A stretch of DNA of 38,474 nucleotides, from positions 84,572 through 123,045 of the forward strand of contig JAFLEF010000018.1 of NCBI GenBank assembly GCA_017309115.1, given 5' to 3'. The translations under genes and the position numbers were made by a program. Source of the stretch: Verrucomicrobiota bacterium (lineage in GTDB: Bacteria; Verrucomicrobiota; Verrucomicrobiia; Limisphaerales; UBA9464). How positions within the stretch are numbered: position 1 is the stretch's first letter; every line of letters begins with the position of its first letter. Of the stretch, positions 12,401 to 22,970 are shown one piece after another. The notes under the pieces were generated by a model. It saw only the letters and a program-made list of their open reading frames with translations, was not told the DNA's origin and did not search any database.

Positions 12401-12463
12401 GATGCGGCGAAGCAGAACACCGGCCCAAGTCTCCCAGCAAGCCCAAGCCCGGCGCTACCTGAT

Positions 12464-12474
12464 AGATTACCTGG
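12464..12474 (+). repeat. Isolated AGATTACCTGG half-site
   Basis: AGATTACCTGG sits between the propeller gene and the rpoD terminator and matches the core of the REP units at 36-38 kb. A partial second copy (GCTACCTGAT) is directly upstream. The conserved tail is only weakly present. Low confidence. Confidence 0.35.
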
Positions 12475-12524
12475 ATGGATTAGCCGCTTGGGATCAACAA
12501 CGCAGTTAAAGCCCAATCGTCTAA

Positions 12525-12550
12525 CAAAAAACCCCGCCGAAGCGGGGTTT
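12525..12550 (-). terminator. Rho-independent terminator of rpoD
   Basis: Read on the minus strand: an 8-base GC-rich stem (AACCCCGC / GCGGGGTT) closed by a TTCG tetraloop and followed by a run of six T. It lies 17 bases after the rpoD stop codon. Confidence 0.92.
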
Positions 12551-12566
12551 GAAAGGAAGCTGAGCC

Positions 12567-14453
<1,887 letters not shown>

Positions 14454-14583
14454 AGAAATGGGTCTCCGGAGGATCGTGTCCGGCGACCGCAATCGAGTTG
14501 GTGACTATCTTGGAGCGACTCTACAACGTCAAGGCTCGCTCCACCCTACAACGGAATACCCGATTTAGGTGAAGGCGGCCTCG

Positions 14584-15318
14584 CTACAAATGGGGATTCA
14601 CCGGACGAAACCGCGCTATCAGCCGCTCGTTGTGGTCGTCACCGCCTGCATTGCTGCTCACAAAAACTTCCGGAGGATACCCCCGCGCCGTGGCGTTCTC
14701 GACTGCGGATACGACCACCAAATTAATGAGCAGGAGACCCATCACCGAGGAGGTCGGACCAACCCGCTGATCCAATCCCGGAATGGCCACCACGGCATCG
14801 CCATCCCGCACGCCGTTGTCGAGGACAAGCTCCGCAACGTCCGCCAACTTCTTTCCGGACGGATGGCGGGAGGGCCAAGCGGCACTTTGGGTCAAACTGG
14901 TCAGGGCAATCGTTCGGGCACCCCGCGCCCGGGCCTCCAGGGTCAGTTCGATGGGAACCGCGTTGCGACCGCTGTTGGAAGCCACCAACAGCACGTCGCC
15001 CGGTCCCACCGGATATCGCTTCAACAGGTCCGCGGCATAGCCCAGCCGACGCTCCACCTGAGTCGACTCAGAGGCGGCCTGATGCAACATCAGAGGTTCA
15101 TCCAGAATCGGAATCACTCGAGCCAAGCCCCCGGCCCGATAAAAGACCTCCTCGGCCAACAAATGGGAATGCCCCGTGCCAAACACGTAAAGAAACCGTC
15201 CCGCCACCAACGCGTCGGACAACCATCCGGCCGCAGTTTCAATCGCTAGTCGCTGTCTTTCGGCCGTCTGCTCCAGCTGCTGGCGGACGGCTCCCAGATA
15301 TTCGTCGAACGCCGACAT
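14584..15318 (-). CDS. SIS-domain sugar-phosphate binding protein (UPF0309-like)
   Basis: A 244-residue protein of one SIS (sugar isomerase) domain, resembling the UPF0309 group. Visible are the phosphosugar-binding segments FGTGHSHLLAEEVFYRAGG near residue 45 and VASNSGRNAVPIELTLEARA near 115, and a C-terminal end with VFVSSNAGGDDHNERL. SIS proteins bind phosphosugars as isomerases, regulators or etherases; this subgroup lacks a well-defined reaction. It lies between the FKBP gene's terminator and rpoD and faces the same way. Only about 130 bases separate it from rpoD, but the rpoD Shine-Dalgarno suggests independent expression. The neighbours give no pathway. Confidence 0.88.
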   Translation of the reverse strand: MSAFDEYLGAVRQQLEQTAERQRLAIETAAGWLSDALVAGRFLYVFGTGHSHLLAEEVFYRAGGLARVIPILDEPLMLHQAASESTQVERRLGYAADLLKRYPVGPGDVLLVASNSGRNAVPIELTLEARARGARTIALTSLTQSAAWPSRHPSGKKLADVAELVLDNGVRDGDAVVAIPGLDQRVGPTSSVMGLLLINLVVVSAVENATARGYPPEVFVSSNAGGDDHNERLIARFRPVNPHL

Positions 15319-15347
15319 CGGCCGACCCTGGAACGGAACGGGACGAG

Positions 15348-15381
15348 GGAAAAGAAAAAGGCTCCGAAATCCCGGAGCCTT
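15348..15381 (-). terminator. Rho-independent terminator of the FKBP gene
   Basis: Read on the minus strand: a 9-base stem (AAGGCTCCG / CGGAGCCTT) with a 6-base loop, followed by CTTTTTCTTTT. It begins 22 bases after the FKBP stop codon. Confidence 0.88.
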
Positions 15382-15402
15382 CCAAACTCGACTGAGCTCA
15401 AC

Positions 15403-16365
15403 TCATTTAGGAGCCGGCGTCGGCACAGGCAGCGGCGCATTGGTCGCGCGCCGGGCGGCGGCTTCTTTTTGCAGACGCTCGAGGTCTTCCTTCTTGATCA
15501 CTTCGATCTTAGCGCCCTTTTCGAGTTCTGACTTGCTGGGGACCTTGATGATGTCGCTGGTCACTGCGCCCGCGGCGGAAGGGGTGGCCGCGGCGGCGGA
15601 CGGAGTGGCTGGGGCCTTGATGTCCTGCAATTCGATCTCGAAGGTCAGCACCGCATTGGGACCAATCTTCGGCGGGGCTCCGTTAGGTCCGTAGGCGAGT
15701 TCCGACGGAACAAACAGCTGCCACTTGGATCCGGTGGGCATCAGTTGGAGCGCTTCAGTCCAACCCTTGATCACCCGATTCACGGCGAAGGTCGCCGGTG
15801 TGCCCTTGGTGTAGGAGCTGTCGAATTCAGTCCCATCCAGCAACGTTCCCCGATAGTGCGTCACCACCGTATCGTTGGTCGCCGGCTTGGGTCCCTTACC
15901 TTCGGTCAACACCTTGTATTGCAATCCGCTAGGCAGAGTAATGACGCCGTCCTTGTTCTTGTTCTCGGCCAAGAACTTCTCCCCTTCTGCCTTGTTCTTT
16001 TCACCCTCGACCTTGCGTTTCTCTTCCGCCTTTTGCCGGAGTTCGGCCCCGTAGGCCCGGACGATGGTTTCCGCTTCAGTGGCGGACACCGTGGTGGGCT
16101 TGCCGGAGAAGGCATCCGCAAACGCCTTGGCCACAATCTCCGGGTCCACTTCGTAACCACCGCGCTTGAGATTGCGCTGCATGTCGGTGGCAATCATCAC
16201 GCCCACGGCGTAGCTGTTCTTTTCAGCGACGTCCTTGAACCGGGCTTCCACCGGGGTCGAGTTGGTCGAAGCAGCGGCGGGAACAACGGCAGGGGCGTTG
16301 TTTTGGGCAAATACCGCCGGGCCAACCAGGGCGCCGGCGGCGAGCAGACAAACGAATTGTTTCAT
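15403..16365 (-). CDS. Exported FKBP-type peptidyl-prolyl cis-trans isomerase
   Basis: Periplasmic prolyl isomerase/chaperone. I choose the ATG at 16365 because it begins a clean signal peptide (MKQFVCLLAAGALVGPAVFA); the frame stays open to 16479. It has 320 residues. An N-terminal FkpA/Mip-like dimerisation region (KNSYAVGVMIATDMQRNL, then a charged helix rich in Lys/Glu) precedes the FKBP domain: DTVVTHYRGTLLDGTEFDSS, then GWTEALQLMPTGSKWQLFVP and LAYGPNGAPPKIGPNAVLTF. An extra C-terminal tail of about 70 residues (Ala/Pro-rich, then a basic helix near EVIKKEDLERLQKEAAARR) is longer than in FkpA. It is followed by its own terminator. Confidence 0.92.
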   Translation of the reverse strand: MKQFVCLLAAGALVGPAVFAQNNAPAVVPAAASTNSTPVEARFKDVAEKNSYAVGVMIATDMQRNLKRGGYEVDPEIVAKAFADAFSGKPTTVSATEAETIVRAYGAELRQKAEEKRKVEGEKNKAEGEKFLAENKNKDGVITLPSGLQYKVLTEGKGPKPATNDTVVTHYRGTLLDGTEFDSSYTKGTPATFAVNRVIKGWTEALQLMPTGSKWQLFVPSELAYGPNGAPPKIGPNAVLTFEIELQDIKAPATPSAAAATPSAAGAVTSDIIKVPSKSELEKGAKIEVIKKEDLERLQKEAAARRATNAPLPVPTPAPK

Positions 16366-16479
16366 GGTGCCAAACGATCGATCCGAACCGGGATTGTGGG
16401 CGGTTTCGGAAAAAGTGTCCGGTTCCCTAGCAGCGTCCCGGACCAAAGTCCAGTGGCAGCGACGGCGTTTCCGGCCCAA

Positions 16480-17133
16480 TCACGCGTCCCAGGCTAACCG
16501 AAGTGCCTCCAAAGCCCGGGCGCGGTGACTGATCTGGTTTTTCACGGCTTCCCCCAGCTCGGCAAAGGACCGCACCTCGCCATCCGGCACAAACAGCGGA
16601 TCGTATCCGAATCCTCCCCGCCCGGCCGCCACCGCCTGAATTCGACCCGGACACACCCCCTCAAACCACTGGGTCGCCGCCCGCAATTCAGACTCCGTAG
16701 CCCCGACCCGACGGGGCGTCAGCGCCAGCACACAGCGAAATCGGGCCGTCCACTGAGATTGGGGGAAACGGGCCAGTTCCCGCAGCAATTTCGCGTTATT
16801 TTCGGTATCGGGCGAGTTGCCCGGGCGACCGTCGTCCAACGCGGCATATCGGGCGGAATGAATCCCTGGGGCGCCCCCGAGGACGTCCACTTCCAGCCCC
16901 GAGTCATCCGCCAATACCCAATCCACCGCCATATCCGATCCCGACCTTGCCAAGGCCAGCGCCCAAGCCACCGACTTGATCGCAGCATTGGTGGCGAAAG
17001 TATCACCATCCTCCACCGGAGTGAGAGAGATCCCGGCTTCCTTCTGGGAGAAAACCTGAAACCCCGAGCCCAAGCCGGCTCGAATTTCCCCCACCTTGTG
17101 GGCATTGCCCGTCGCCACCAGCAGCGTGATCAC
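16480..17133 (-). CDS. rdgB: Non-canonical purine NTP pyrophosphatase (RdgB/HAM1)
   Basis: Hydrolyses dITP/ITP/XTP to the monophosphates, keeping deaminated purines out of DNA and RNA. I place the start at the GTG at 17133, which gives VITLLVATGNAHKVGEI, the normal family N-terminus, and 217 residues; the frame is open a further 105 codons, but those are not family-like and overlap the divergent moxR promoter region. Family motifs: ATGNAHKVGEI, DGDTFATNAAIKS, DDSGLEVDVLGGAPGIHSAR, GGFGYDPLFVPDG and QISHRARAL. It is divergent from moxR and lies 114 bases upstream of the FKBP gene. Confidence 0.93.
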   Translation of the reverse strand: MITLLVATGNAHKVGEIRAGLGSGFQVFSQKEAGISLTPVEDGDTFATNAAIKSVAWALALARSGSDMAVDWVLADDSGLEVDVLGGAPGIHSARYAALDDGRPGNSPDTENNAKLLRELARFPQSQWTARFRCVLALTPRRVGATESELRAATQWFEGVCPGRIQAVAAGRGGFGYDPLFVPDGEVRSFAELGEAVKNQISHRARALEALRLAWDA

Positions 17134-17245
17134 GCCGCTACGCTTCCGCGCCTTCCCGACGGGTCCAAGACAAAACTGGAACTCTACATTTGAACTTGGA
17201 GCTTTTTCCCGTGTCATTCCCCGCTCAATCATCGGGAACTGCAAC

Positions 17246-18232
17246 ATGACTTCTGTCACCGCCCTCAATGCCGCCGTCCAGGAAGCTGGCGCCTTCCTTA
17301 ATCCGCTGTTCACGGAGATCCAACGGTGCGTCATCGGACAGAAATACCTCACCGAACGCCTCGTTATCGGACTGCTCGCCAATGGCCACGTCCTGCTCGA
17401 AGGCGTTCCCGGTCTGGCCAAAACACTGTCCGTCAAAACCCTCGCCACCGGACTTCACGTCAAATTTAGCCGCCTGCAGTTCACGCCCGACATGCTGCCG
17501 GCGGACGTCGTCGGCACCCAGATTTACAATCCCCAGTCCGGCGCCTTCACCGTCCGCCGCGGGCCCGTCTTCGCCAATCTGGTCCTCGCCGACGAAATCA
17601 ACCGCGCCCCGGCCAAGGTCCAGTCCGCCCTGCTCGAAGCCATGCAGGAACGCCAGGTCACCATCGGCGACCAAACCTTCAAGCTGGAGGAACCCTTCCT
17701 GGTGCTCGCCACGCAGAATCCAATTGAACAGGAAGGAACCTATTCCCTGCCGGAAGCCCAGGTCGATCGGTTCATGCTGAAGCTCAAGATCGGGTATCCG
17801 ACCCGGGACGAGGAGCGCCAGATTCTCGATTTGATGGCCCGAACCACCGGCTATCCCACCGCCACACCCGTGGTCGATCCCGCCACCCTGCTCCGGGCTC
17901 GCGACGTCATCAACGATCTGTACTGCGACGACAAGGTGAAGGACTACATCGTCGATGTGGTCTGCGCCACGCGCGATCCGCAGCACTACAACATCGCGGT
18001 CAAAGACTTCATCCAACTCGGCGCCAGTCCCCGGGCCACGATCTCCCTCACTCTGGCGGCCAAGGCCCACGCCTTCCTCCGCGGCCGGGGCTACGTGACT
18101 CCACAGGACGTCAAGAGCATCGGACTGGATGTCCTGCGCCATCGGGTGACGCTCACCTACGAGGCCGAGGCCGAGGAAAAGACGGCCGAGGACATCGTGC
18201 AGAAGATCTTCGACGAATTGCCGGTGCCCTGA
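17246..18232 (+). CDS. moxR: MoxR-family AAA+ ATPase
   Basis: AAA+ ATPase thought to act as a chaperone for VWA-domain partners, here those encoded downstream. The start is the ATG at 17246 (MTSVTALNAAVQEAG); the frame is open upstream to 17096 but without family similarity. It has 328 residues. Walker A is GVPGLAKT at about 53-60, Walker B LADEINRAPAKVQSALLEAM near 115, sensor 1 LATQNPIEQEGTYSLPEAQ, and the C-terminal lid contains GASPRATISL. First gene of the bat operon; 53 bases separate it from the DUF58 gene, the only sizeable gap in the cluster. Confidence 0.96.
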   Translation: MTSVTALNAAVQEAGAFLNPLFTEIQRCVIGQKYLTERLVIGLLANGHVLLEGVPGLAKTLSVKTLATGLHVKFSRLQFTPDMLPADVVGTQIYNPQSGAFTVRRGPVFANLVLADEINRAPAKVQSALLEAMQERQVTIGDQTFKLEEPFLVLATQNPIEQEGTYSLPEAQVDRFMLKLKIGYPTRDEERQILDLMARTTGYPTATPVVDPATLLRARDVINDLYCDDKVKDYIVDVVCATRDPQHYNIAVKDFIQLGASPRATISLTLAAKAHAFLRGRGYVTPQDVKSIGLDVLRHRVTLTYEAEAEEKTAEDIVQKIFDELPVP

Positions 18233-18285
18233 GCCTCGTCGAACGCTGCTGGTCGTGCCGCCACCCCTTCTGTCTGTTTCGTTCC

Positions 18286-19242
18286 ATGATTCCCAAGGAA
18301 CTGCTCAAAAAGATTCGTCAGCTCGAGCTGCGGACACGCCGGCTCGTCGATGAGTCGATGGCCGGGCAGTATCATTCCGCCTTCCGGGGCCAGGGCATGG
18401 ACTTCGACGAAGTCCGGGAATATCAGGCCGGCGACGAAGTTCGGGCAATCGATTGGAACGTCACGGCACGGATGAATCATCCGTTCGTGAAGAAGTTCCG
18501 CGAGGAACGGGAGCTCACGGTGCTGCTGGTGGTGGATCTGAGCGCGTCCGGACTGTTCGGCTCGGTGGATCAATCCAAACGCGAACTGGCCGCCGAGATC
18601 GCCTGCGTGCTGGCCTTCTCCGCGATTCGAAATCAGGACCGGGTGGGTCTGCTGCTCTTCTCCGAAGTGGTCGAAAAGTTCATTCCCCCGCGGAAGGGCC
18701 GCCGACACGTTCTCCGAGTGATCCGGGACATCCTGTATCACGAACCCAAATTCCGCGGCACGTCCCTCAATGGCGCCCTGGACTTCGCCAACCGGGTGTT
18801 GCCGCACCGGGCAGTCATTCTGGTGTTGTCCGACTTCCTCGGGGAGACGAATCCGAGTCGGGCCGAAATCGCCGCCCATCTGCGGCGGCGTGTGGTTCGC
18901 AGTGAGAGCCTGGGCCGGGTTTCCGCCACCGCGCTCCGACAGGTCAGCCGCAAGCATGACCTTGTGGCGGTGCAGATCATTGATCCCTTTGAGGAAACGC
19001 TGCCCGATCTGGGCCGCCTGGTGTTGCAGGATGCCGAGACGGGCGAAGTGGTGGAGATCAACACCCATGACCGGCGGAGGCGGGAGGCCTTTGCGCTTCG
19101 GCAGGAGAAAACCCGCAAGGAACTCGACCGGCTATTTCGTCAGGCGAAGGTGGATTCGATTCGGGTGTGGACCGACCAACCCTACGACAAGGCGCTCCAA
19201 CAATTCTTCGATACCCGCGAAAAGCGGCGGCGGCACGGATGA
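18286..19242 (+). CDS. DUF58 (VWA-like) protein of the bat operon
   Basis: A 318-residue soluble protein of the DUF58 family, which pairs with MoxR in many bacteria. The signature is clear at residues 34-62: FRGQGMDFDEVREYQAGDE, then RAIDWNVTARM. A VWA-like fold follows with a partial metal-binding motif, VVDLSASG (Asp84), and AVILVLSDFLGE. No signal peptide or membrane helix. Its stop codon overlaps the next start by four bases (ATGA at 19239), so the two are coupled. Confidence 0.94.
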   Translation: MIPKELLKKIRQLELRTRRLVDESMAGQYHSAFRGQGMDFDEVREYQAGDEVRAIDWNVTARMNHPFVKKFREERELTVLLVVDLSASGLFGSVDQSKRELAAEIACVLAFSAIRNQDRVGLLLFSEVVEKFIPPRKGRRHVLRVIRDILYHEPKFRGTSLNGALDFANRVLPHRAVILVLSDFLGETNPSRAEIAAHLRRRVVRSESLGRVSATALRQVSRKHDLVAVQIIDPFEETLPDLGRLVLQDAETGEVVEINTHDRRRREAFALRQEKTRKELDRLFRQAKVDSIRVWTDQPYDKALQQFFDTREKRRRHG

Positions 19243-19922
19243 AGCGACCCAACTTCCAACGTGTTGCCGGGGGGGATTCCGGCCCAATCCAGACCGGGTT
19301 CCTACTGGCTTGTCTCGGACTGGGAGGCGTCGCTTGGGGCGCGGCCAACCCTCCGCCCCTTCCGCCGACACCCTCCACTTCCGCCCCACCGGCACTTCCC
19401 CCGGCCCTGCGCGACATCAAGGGACCGATCGCTATTGATTCCCCGTGGCTGTGGTTGCTGGGCATCGGACTGCTGCTGGTTCTGGCGGCGCTCATCGGAC
19501 TCGCTTGGTGGTGGTGGCAACGCCGACATCCCGCCCAGCCAGAGCCTGGCATCCAACTGTCCCCAGCCGACCGCGCGCGTCAGCGCCTGCTCGCCAGTCT
19601 CGGTCGAATTGAGGAAGCCGACCGATTCACCACCGAGGTCTCGGAAATCGCCCGGACCTATCTGGAGGAGCAGTTCGGACTTCAGGCCCCGGATCGCACC
19701 ACGGAAGAGTTTCTGGCCGAATTGTCCGGCAGTGTCGCTCTGGATTCCCGGCACAAGACGCTGCTGGCTGATTTCCTGACGCGCTGCGACTTGGTGAAGT
19801 TCGCCCGGGCGGAAGCGGATCGCTCGGATCTCCAAGCCCTCCACGACGCCGCCCATCGGCTTGTGGATGAAACCTCCACGGCCATGGCCCCGCCGCCCAC
19901 CCTGACCACCCCGTCACGATGA
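19239..19922 (+). CDS. DUF4381-like membrane protein of the bat operon
   Basis: A 227-residue protein with one likely N-terminal hydrophobic segment (TGFLLACLGLGGVAWGA), a Pro-rich stretch, and a strong transmembrane helix (WLWLLGIGLLLVLAALIGLA) followed by WWWWQRR. The cytoplasmic part is helical (FTTEVSEIARTYLEEQFGL, then RTTEEFLAELSG and CDLVKFARAEA), resembling the DUF4381-type proteins found between DUF58 and the VWA proteins in bat clusters. The start at 19239 gives 4-base overlaps on both sides. Exact function is unknown; the position implies a membrane partner of the MoxR/VWA machinery. Confidence 0.85.
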   Translation: MKRPNFQRVAGGDSGPIQTGFLLACLGLGGVAWGAANPPPLPPTPSTSAPPALPPALRDIKGPIAIDSPWLWLLGIGLLLVLAALIGLAWWWWQRRHPAQPEPGIQLSPADRARQRLLASLGRIEEADRFTTEVSEIARTYLEEQFGLQAPDRTTEEFLAELSGSVALDSRHKTLLADFLTRCDLVKFARAEADRSDLQALHDAAHRLVDETSTAMAPPPTLTTPSR

Positions 19923-20926
19923 ATCTGACGTTTGGTTCACCCTGGTGGTTGTTGGGGCTGCTGCTCCTGCCGTTGCTGGCTTGGCTGCGTGGCAAGGCCG
20001 GACCGGAAAGCGCCTTCGTGTATTCCAGCCTGACGCTGGTCAAAGGCATTACCGAACTTCGCCGCAGTCGTGCCGGGGCAATTCTTCTCGACCTCCGCTG
20101 GCTCGCTCTCGCTCTCTTCATCGTGGGCATGGCCCGACCCCAGATTGCCGGAGGTCAGGCGCCGCTGCGCGCCAGCGGCATCGACATCGCCGTGGCACTC
20201 GACATGAGCCTCTCGATGATCGCCGAGGACTTCGAACTCCGCGGCGAACGGGTCAACCGGCTGACCATTGCCAAGGACACCCTGCGAAACTTCGTCGACC
20301 AACGGCCGGCCGATCGCGTCGGGTTGGTGGTCTTTGGTTCCGAGGCCTTCGTCGCCGCCCCTCCCACCCTGGACCACGATTTCCTCCGCCGGGTCATCGA
20401 CCGCCTGGAACTCGGCACCATCAATGGCGAACAAACCGCCATCGGCTCCGGCCTCGCCACGGCCGTGAACCGGTTACGCGAACTCAAGTCGAAGTCGCGC
20501 ATCATCATCTTGATGACCGACGGTCAGAACAACGCCGGCAAGATTCCGCCCGATACCGCCGCTGAAGCTGCCAAGGCGCTCGGAGTGAAGGTGTACACCA
20601 TCGGCGTAGGCACGCGCGGTCTGGCCCCGGTGCCGCAGGGCGTCGATGCCCTCGGTCGCAAGCATTACAGCCGGGTGCCCGTGGACATCGATGAAACGAC
20701 GCTCAAACGCATCGCGGAGCTCACTGGTGGGAAGTACTTTCGCGCCGACAACACCGAAACCCTGCGCCGCATTTACTCGGAGATCGACCAACTCGAGAAG
20801 AGCGAGGCGCAGATCAACAAGTTCGCTTACGTCGAGGAACTCATGATGTGGTTCGTCGGTCCCGGGCTGGCGTTTCTGCTGCTCGAATTGATTCTCGGTC
20901 AAACCGTGTGGAGGAAGTTGCCATGA
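19919..20926 (+). CDS. batA: BatA-like VWA membrane protein
   Basis: A 335-residue inner-membrane protein with an N-terminal hydrophobic anchor (WWLLGLLLLPLLAWL), a second helix near residue 60 (LRWLALALFIVGMARPQI) and a C-terminal helix (MMWFVGPGLAFLLLELIL). The VWA domain between them carries an intact MIDAS: D95-M-S97-L-S99 and ILMTDGQNNAG. VWA proteins of this type bind metal-dependent ligands; in Bacteroides the bat genes were linked to aerotolerance, though the mechanism is unsettled. ATGA overlaps tie it to both neighbours. Confidence 0.94.
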   Translation: MNLTFGSPWWLLGLLLLPLLAWLRGKAGPESAFVYSSLTLVKGITELRRSRAGAILLDLRWLALALFIVGMARPQIAGGQAPLRASGIDIAVALDMSLSMIAEDFELRGERVNRLTIAKDTLRNFVDQRPADRVGLVVFGSEAFVAAPPTLDHDFLRRVIDRLELGTINGEQTAIGSGLATAVNRLRELKSKSRIIILMTDGQNNAGKIPPDTAAEAAKALGVKVYTIGVGTRGLAPVPQGVDALGRKHYSRVPVDIDETTLKRIAELTGGKYFRADNTETLRRIYSEIDQLEKSEAQINKFAYVEELMMWFVGPGLAFLLLELILGQTVWRKLP

Positions 20927-21993
20927 CCTTCGCCTCGCCTCCCTTTCTCTGGCTCGCAGCGATTCTGGGACCGCTTACCGCAGCCTTCCTGTGGTGGACT
21001 TGGCGCCGCAAACAAAAGGCGGCCGCACAGTTTGTCGGCACCCGATTGTACCAGCAGCTCACCATCGGAGTGTCGCCAACGCTGCAGATTGTCCGTCGGG
21101 TTTTGTTCGGAGTAGCGGTGCTGGCCCTCTTGATTGCTCTGGCCCGTCCACGGTGGGGTTTTATCGACGAGGAGACGACGAGTTCAGGCGTGGATGTAAT
21201 CGTCGCCTTCGATGTGTCCCGTTCCATGCTAGCGACGGATGCCACGCCCAACCGACTAGAGAAGGCCCGCCGCGCCGCGTTGGACCTCGTGGAATCGAGT
21301 CAGACCGATCGTCTGGGCTTGGTGGCCTTTGCCGGGGATGCGTTCCTTCAGGCTCCTTTGACCCTCGACGACGAAGCCTTCCGCCAGAGTGTTCGGGCGC
21401 TGGATACGGACTTGATCCCAGTCCAGGGCACTGGCTTGGCCGCCGCGTTGCGCGAAGCCCGGGCGGGCTTTGGCAAGGACAGCACCGGAGCCAAGGCGGT
21501 CGTGGTGATTACGGACGGCGAGGATCATGAACCCGGTGCCATCGAACTTGCCCGCGAAATGGCCCGCGACGGCATTCGCGTCTTCACCTTGGGCGTTGGC
21601 ACCACCGAAGGCGCCGTGTTGCGAACCGCGGATCCGTATGGCAATCCGGTGTTCATCAAGGATCAACAGGGCAACGCGGTGAAATCCCGACTGAACGAAA
21701 CGTTGTTGCGGGAAGTTGCCGATGCTGGCGGTGGCTTTTACCTGCCGTTGCAGAATCGGCAGACCATTCAGAATCTGTACGAACAAGGCATCGGGCCGCT
21801 GCCCCGGACCCAAATGAATGCCGGCAAGACCCGTCAGTGGATCGAACGATTCCAATGGCCGCTGGCCGTGGGTATACTGCTGTTGATGGCCGAAGTTCTG
21901 GTTCCGGAGCATCGCCGGCGCATTGCCCCGCGAAATCCGACTGGCATCTTGAATCCACCTCGGGCGGTTGGCCCCGCCCCTAAGACCGCATGA
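20923..21993 (+). CDS. batB: BatB-like VWA membrane protein
   Basis: Second VWA protein, 356 residues from the ATG at 20923, which overlaps the batA stop by four bases; the frame is open earlier but inside batA. Membrane helices at the N-terminus (PPFLWLAAILGPLTAAFLWW) and C-terminus (FQWPLAVGILLLMAEVLV), and one near residue 60 (VLFGVAVLALLIALARPRWG). The MIDAS is D97-V-S99-R-S101 with VVVITDGEDHEPGA. It resembles batA in plan, so the pair probably arose by duplication and may form a heteromeric complex. Confidence 0.94.
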   Translation: MTFASPPFLWLAAILGPLTAAFLWWTWRRKQKAAAQFVGTRLYQQLTIGVSPTLQIVRRVLFGVAVLALLIALARPRWGFIDEETTSSGVDVIVAFDVSRSMLATDATPNRLEKARRAALDLVESSQTDRLGLVAFAGDAFLQAPLTLDDEAFRQSVRALDTDLIPVQGTGLAAALREARAGFGKDSTGAKAVVVITDGEDHEPGAIELAREMARDGIRVFTLGVGTTEGAVLRTADPYGNPVFIKDQQGNAVKSRLNETLLREVADAGGGFYLPLQNRQTIQNLYEQGIGPLPRTQMNAGKTRQWIERFQWPLAVGILLLMAEVLVPEHRRRIAPRNPTGILNPPRAVGPAPKTA

Positions 21994-22967
21994 CGCGACG
22001 AATCTGGTTCACCGTTTGGATGGAACTGGTGGGCGCCCTCGCCCTCCTGGGTTTCTCCGCGCAGGCGGAGCAGGTTTCCCCATCGACTGCCTGGGACGCC
22101 TACCGCCGTGGCAATTACCAGCAATCCCAGTCGCAGTACTCGGAACTCGCCAAGAAATCGCCCACCGATCCCCGGCTACGATTCAACGCGGGCGCGGCAG
22201 CCTTCCGGCAGAATGACCTCACCAACGCCGCCAACTGGTTCGAAAGTGTCCTGGCCGCACCGGACCTCCAACTACAGCAGCAGGCGTATTACAATCTCGG
22301 CAACACGCGGTACCGTTTGGGCGAATCCCTCCAAGACCCCCAAGTCCGCAAACAACTCTGGAGCGAGGCCCTGACCAACTTCGTCTCGGCAATGAAGTTG
22401 GACCAGTCGGACACCAACGCCGCCGCCAACTACGCCTACGTTCGTCAACAACTCCAGCAACTGGAACAGCAACAGCCCCCACCCCAACAACAACAGCAGC
22501 AGCAGAAACAGAATCAGCAGAAAAACGAGGACCAGAAGGATCAGGATAACGACCAACAGGACTCCCAAGATCAGCAGCAGAAGGATCAACAAAAGCAGGA
22601 TCCCTCCCAAAAACAGCAGGACAACTCCGGGTCCCAAGACCAGAAACAGTCCGGCCAGCCCGATCAGGAAAAGGAAAACTCCGGGGCCGATCCGCAATCG
22701 GGAGACGAGAAATCCAAATCTGAGTCGGAAAAGGAGTCCGAAGCGAAGAGTTCCCAGCCGGGTGAATCGGGCGAAGGAAAAGAAGGCCAGGAAGGCCAGA
22801 CTCAAGGCGCGGAGGCGGGGGAAGGCGAAGCTGGGCAAATGTCCGCCGCCCAAGCCATCCAAATGCTGGAGAGCCGGAAGGGTGACGAAAAGGCGCTGCT
22901 CCTGCGCTCAACCGGCAGCGGCAAAGAAGCAGCCGAACGCGCCGCGCGAATTCGCAAACCCTGGTAA
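21990..22967 (+). CDS. batC: BatC-like TPR protein with a long Gln/Lys/Glu-rich tail
   Basis: A 325-residue exported protein. Signal peptide WFTVWMELVGALALLGFSAQA, then TPR repeats at about 30-155 (AWDAYRRGNYQQSQSQYSEL, RFNAGAAAFRQNDLTNAANW, AYYNLGNTRYRLGESL). Residues about 158-285 are a low-complexity stretch of Gln, Lys, Asp, Glu and Ser, largely without hydrophobic residues. The protein ends with a short ordered-looking segment (MSAAQAIQMLESRKGDEKAL, then RIRKPW). BatC proteins carry TPRs; the long polar linker suggests a flexible tether in the periplasm. ATGA overlap with batB, and a 3-base gap to batD. Confidence 0.88.
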   Translation: MTRRIWFTVWMELVGALALLGFSAQAEQVSPSTAWDAYRRGNYQQSQSQYSELAKKSPTDPRLRFNAGAAAFRQNDLTNAANWFESVLAAPDLQLQQQAYYNLGNTRYRLGESLQDPQVRKQLWSEALTNFVSAMKLDQSDTNAAANYAYVRQQLQQLEQQQPPPQQQQQQQKQNQQKNEDQKDQDNDQQDSQDQQQKDQQKQDPSQKQQDNSGSQDQKQSGQPDQEKENSGADPQSGDEKSKSESEKESEAKSSQPGESGEGKEGQEGQTQGAEAGEGEAGQMSAAQAIQMLESRKGDEKALLLRSTGSGKEAAERAARIRKPW

Positions 22968-22970
22968 ATC

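Noticed and set aside
22272-22862. A Leu-rich minus-strand frame opposite batC that looks like a multi-pass membrane protein.
   Set aside because: Produced by reading the Gln/Lys-rich codons of the batC tail backwards.
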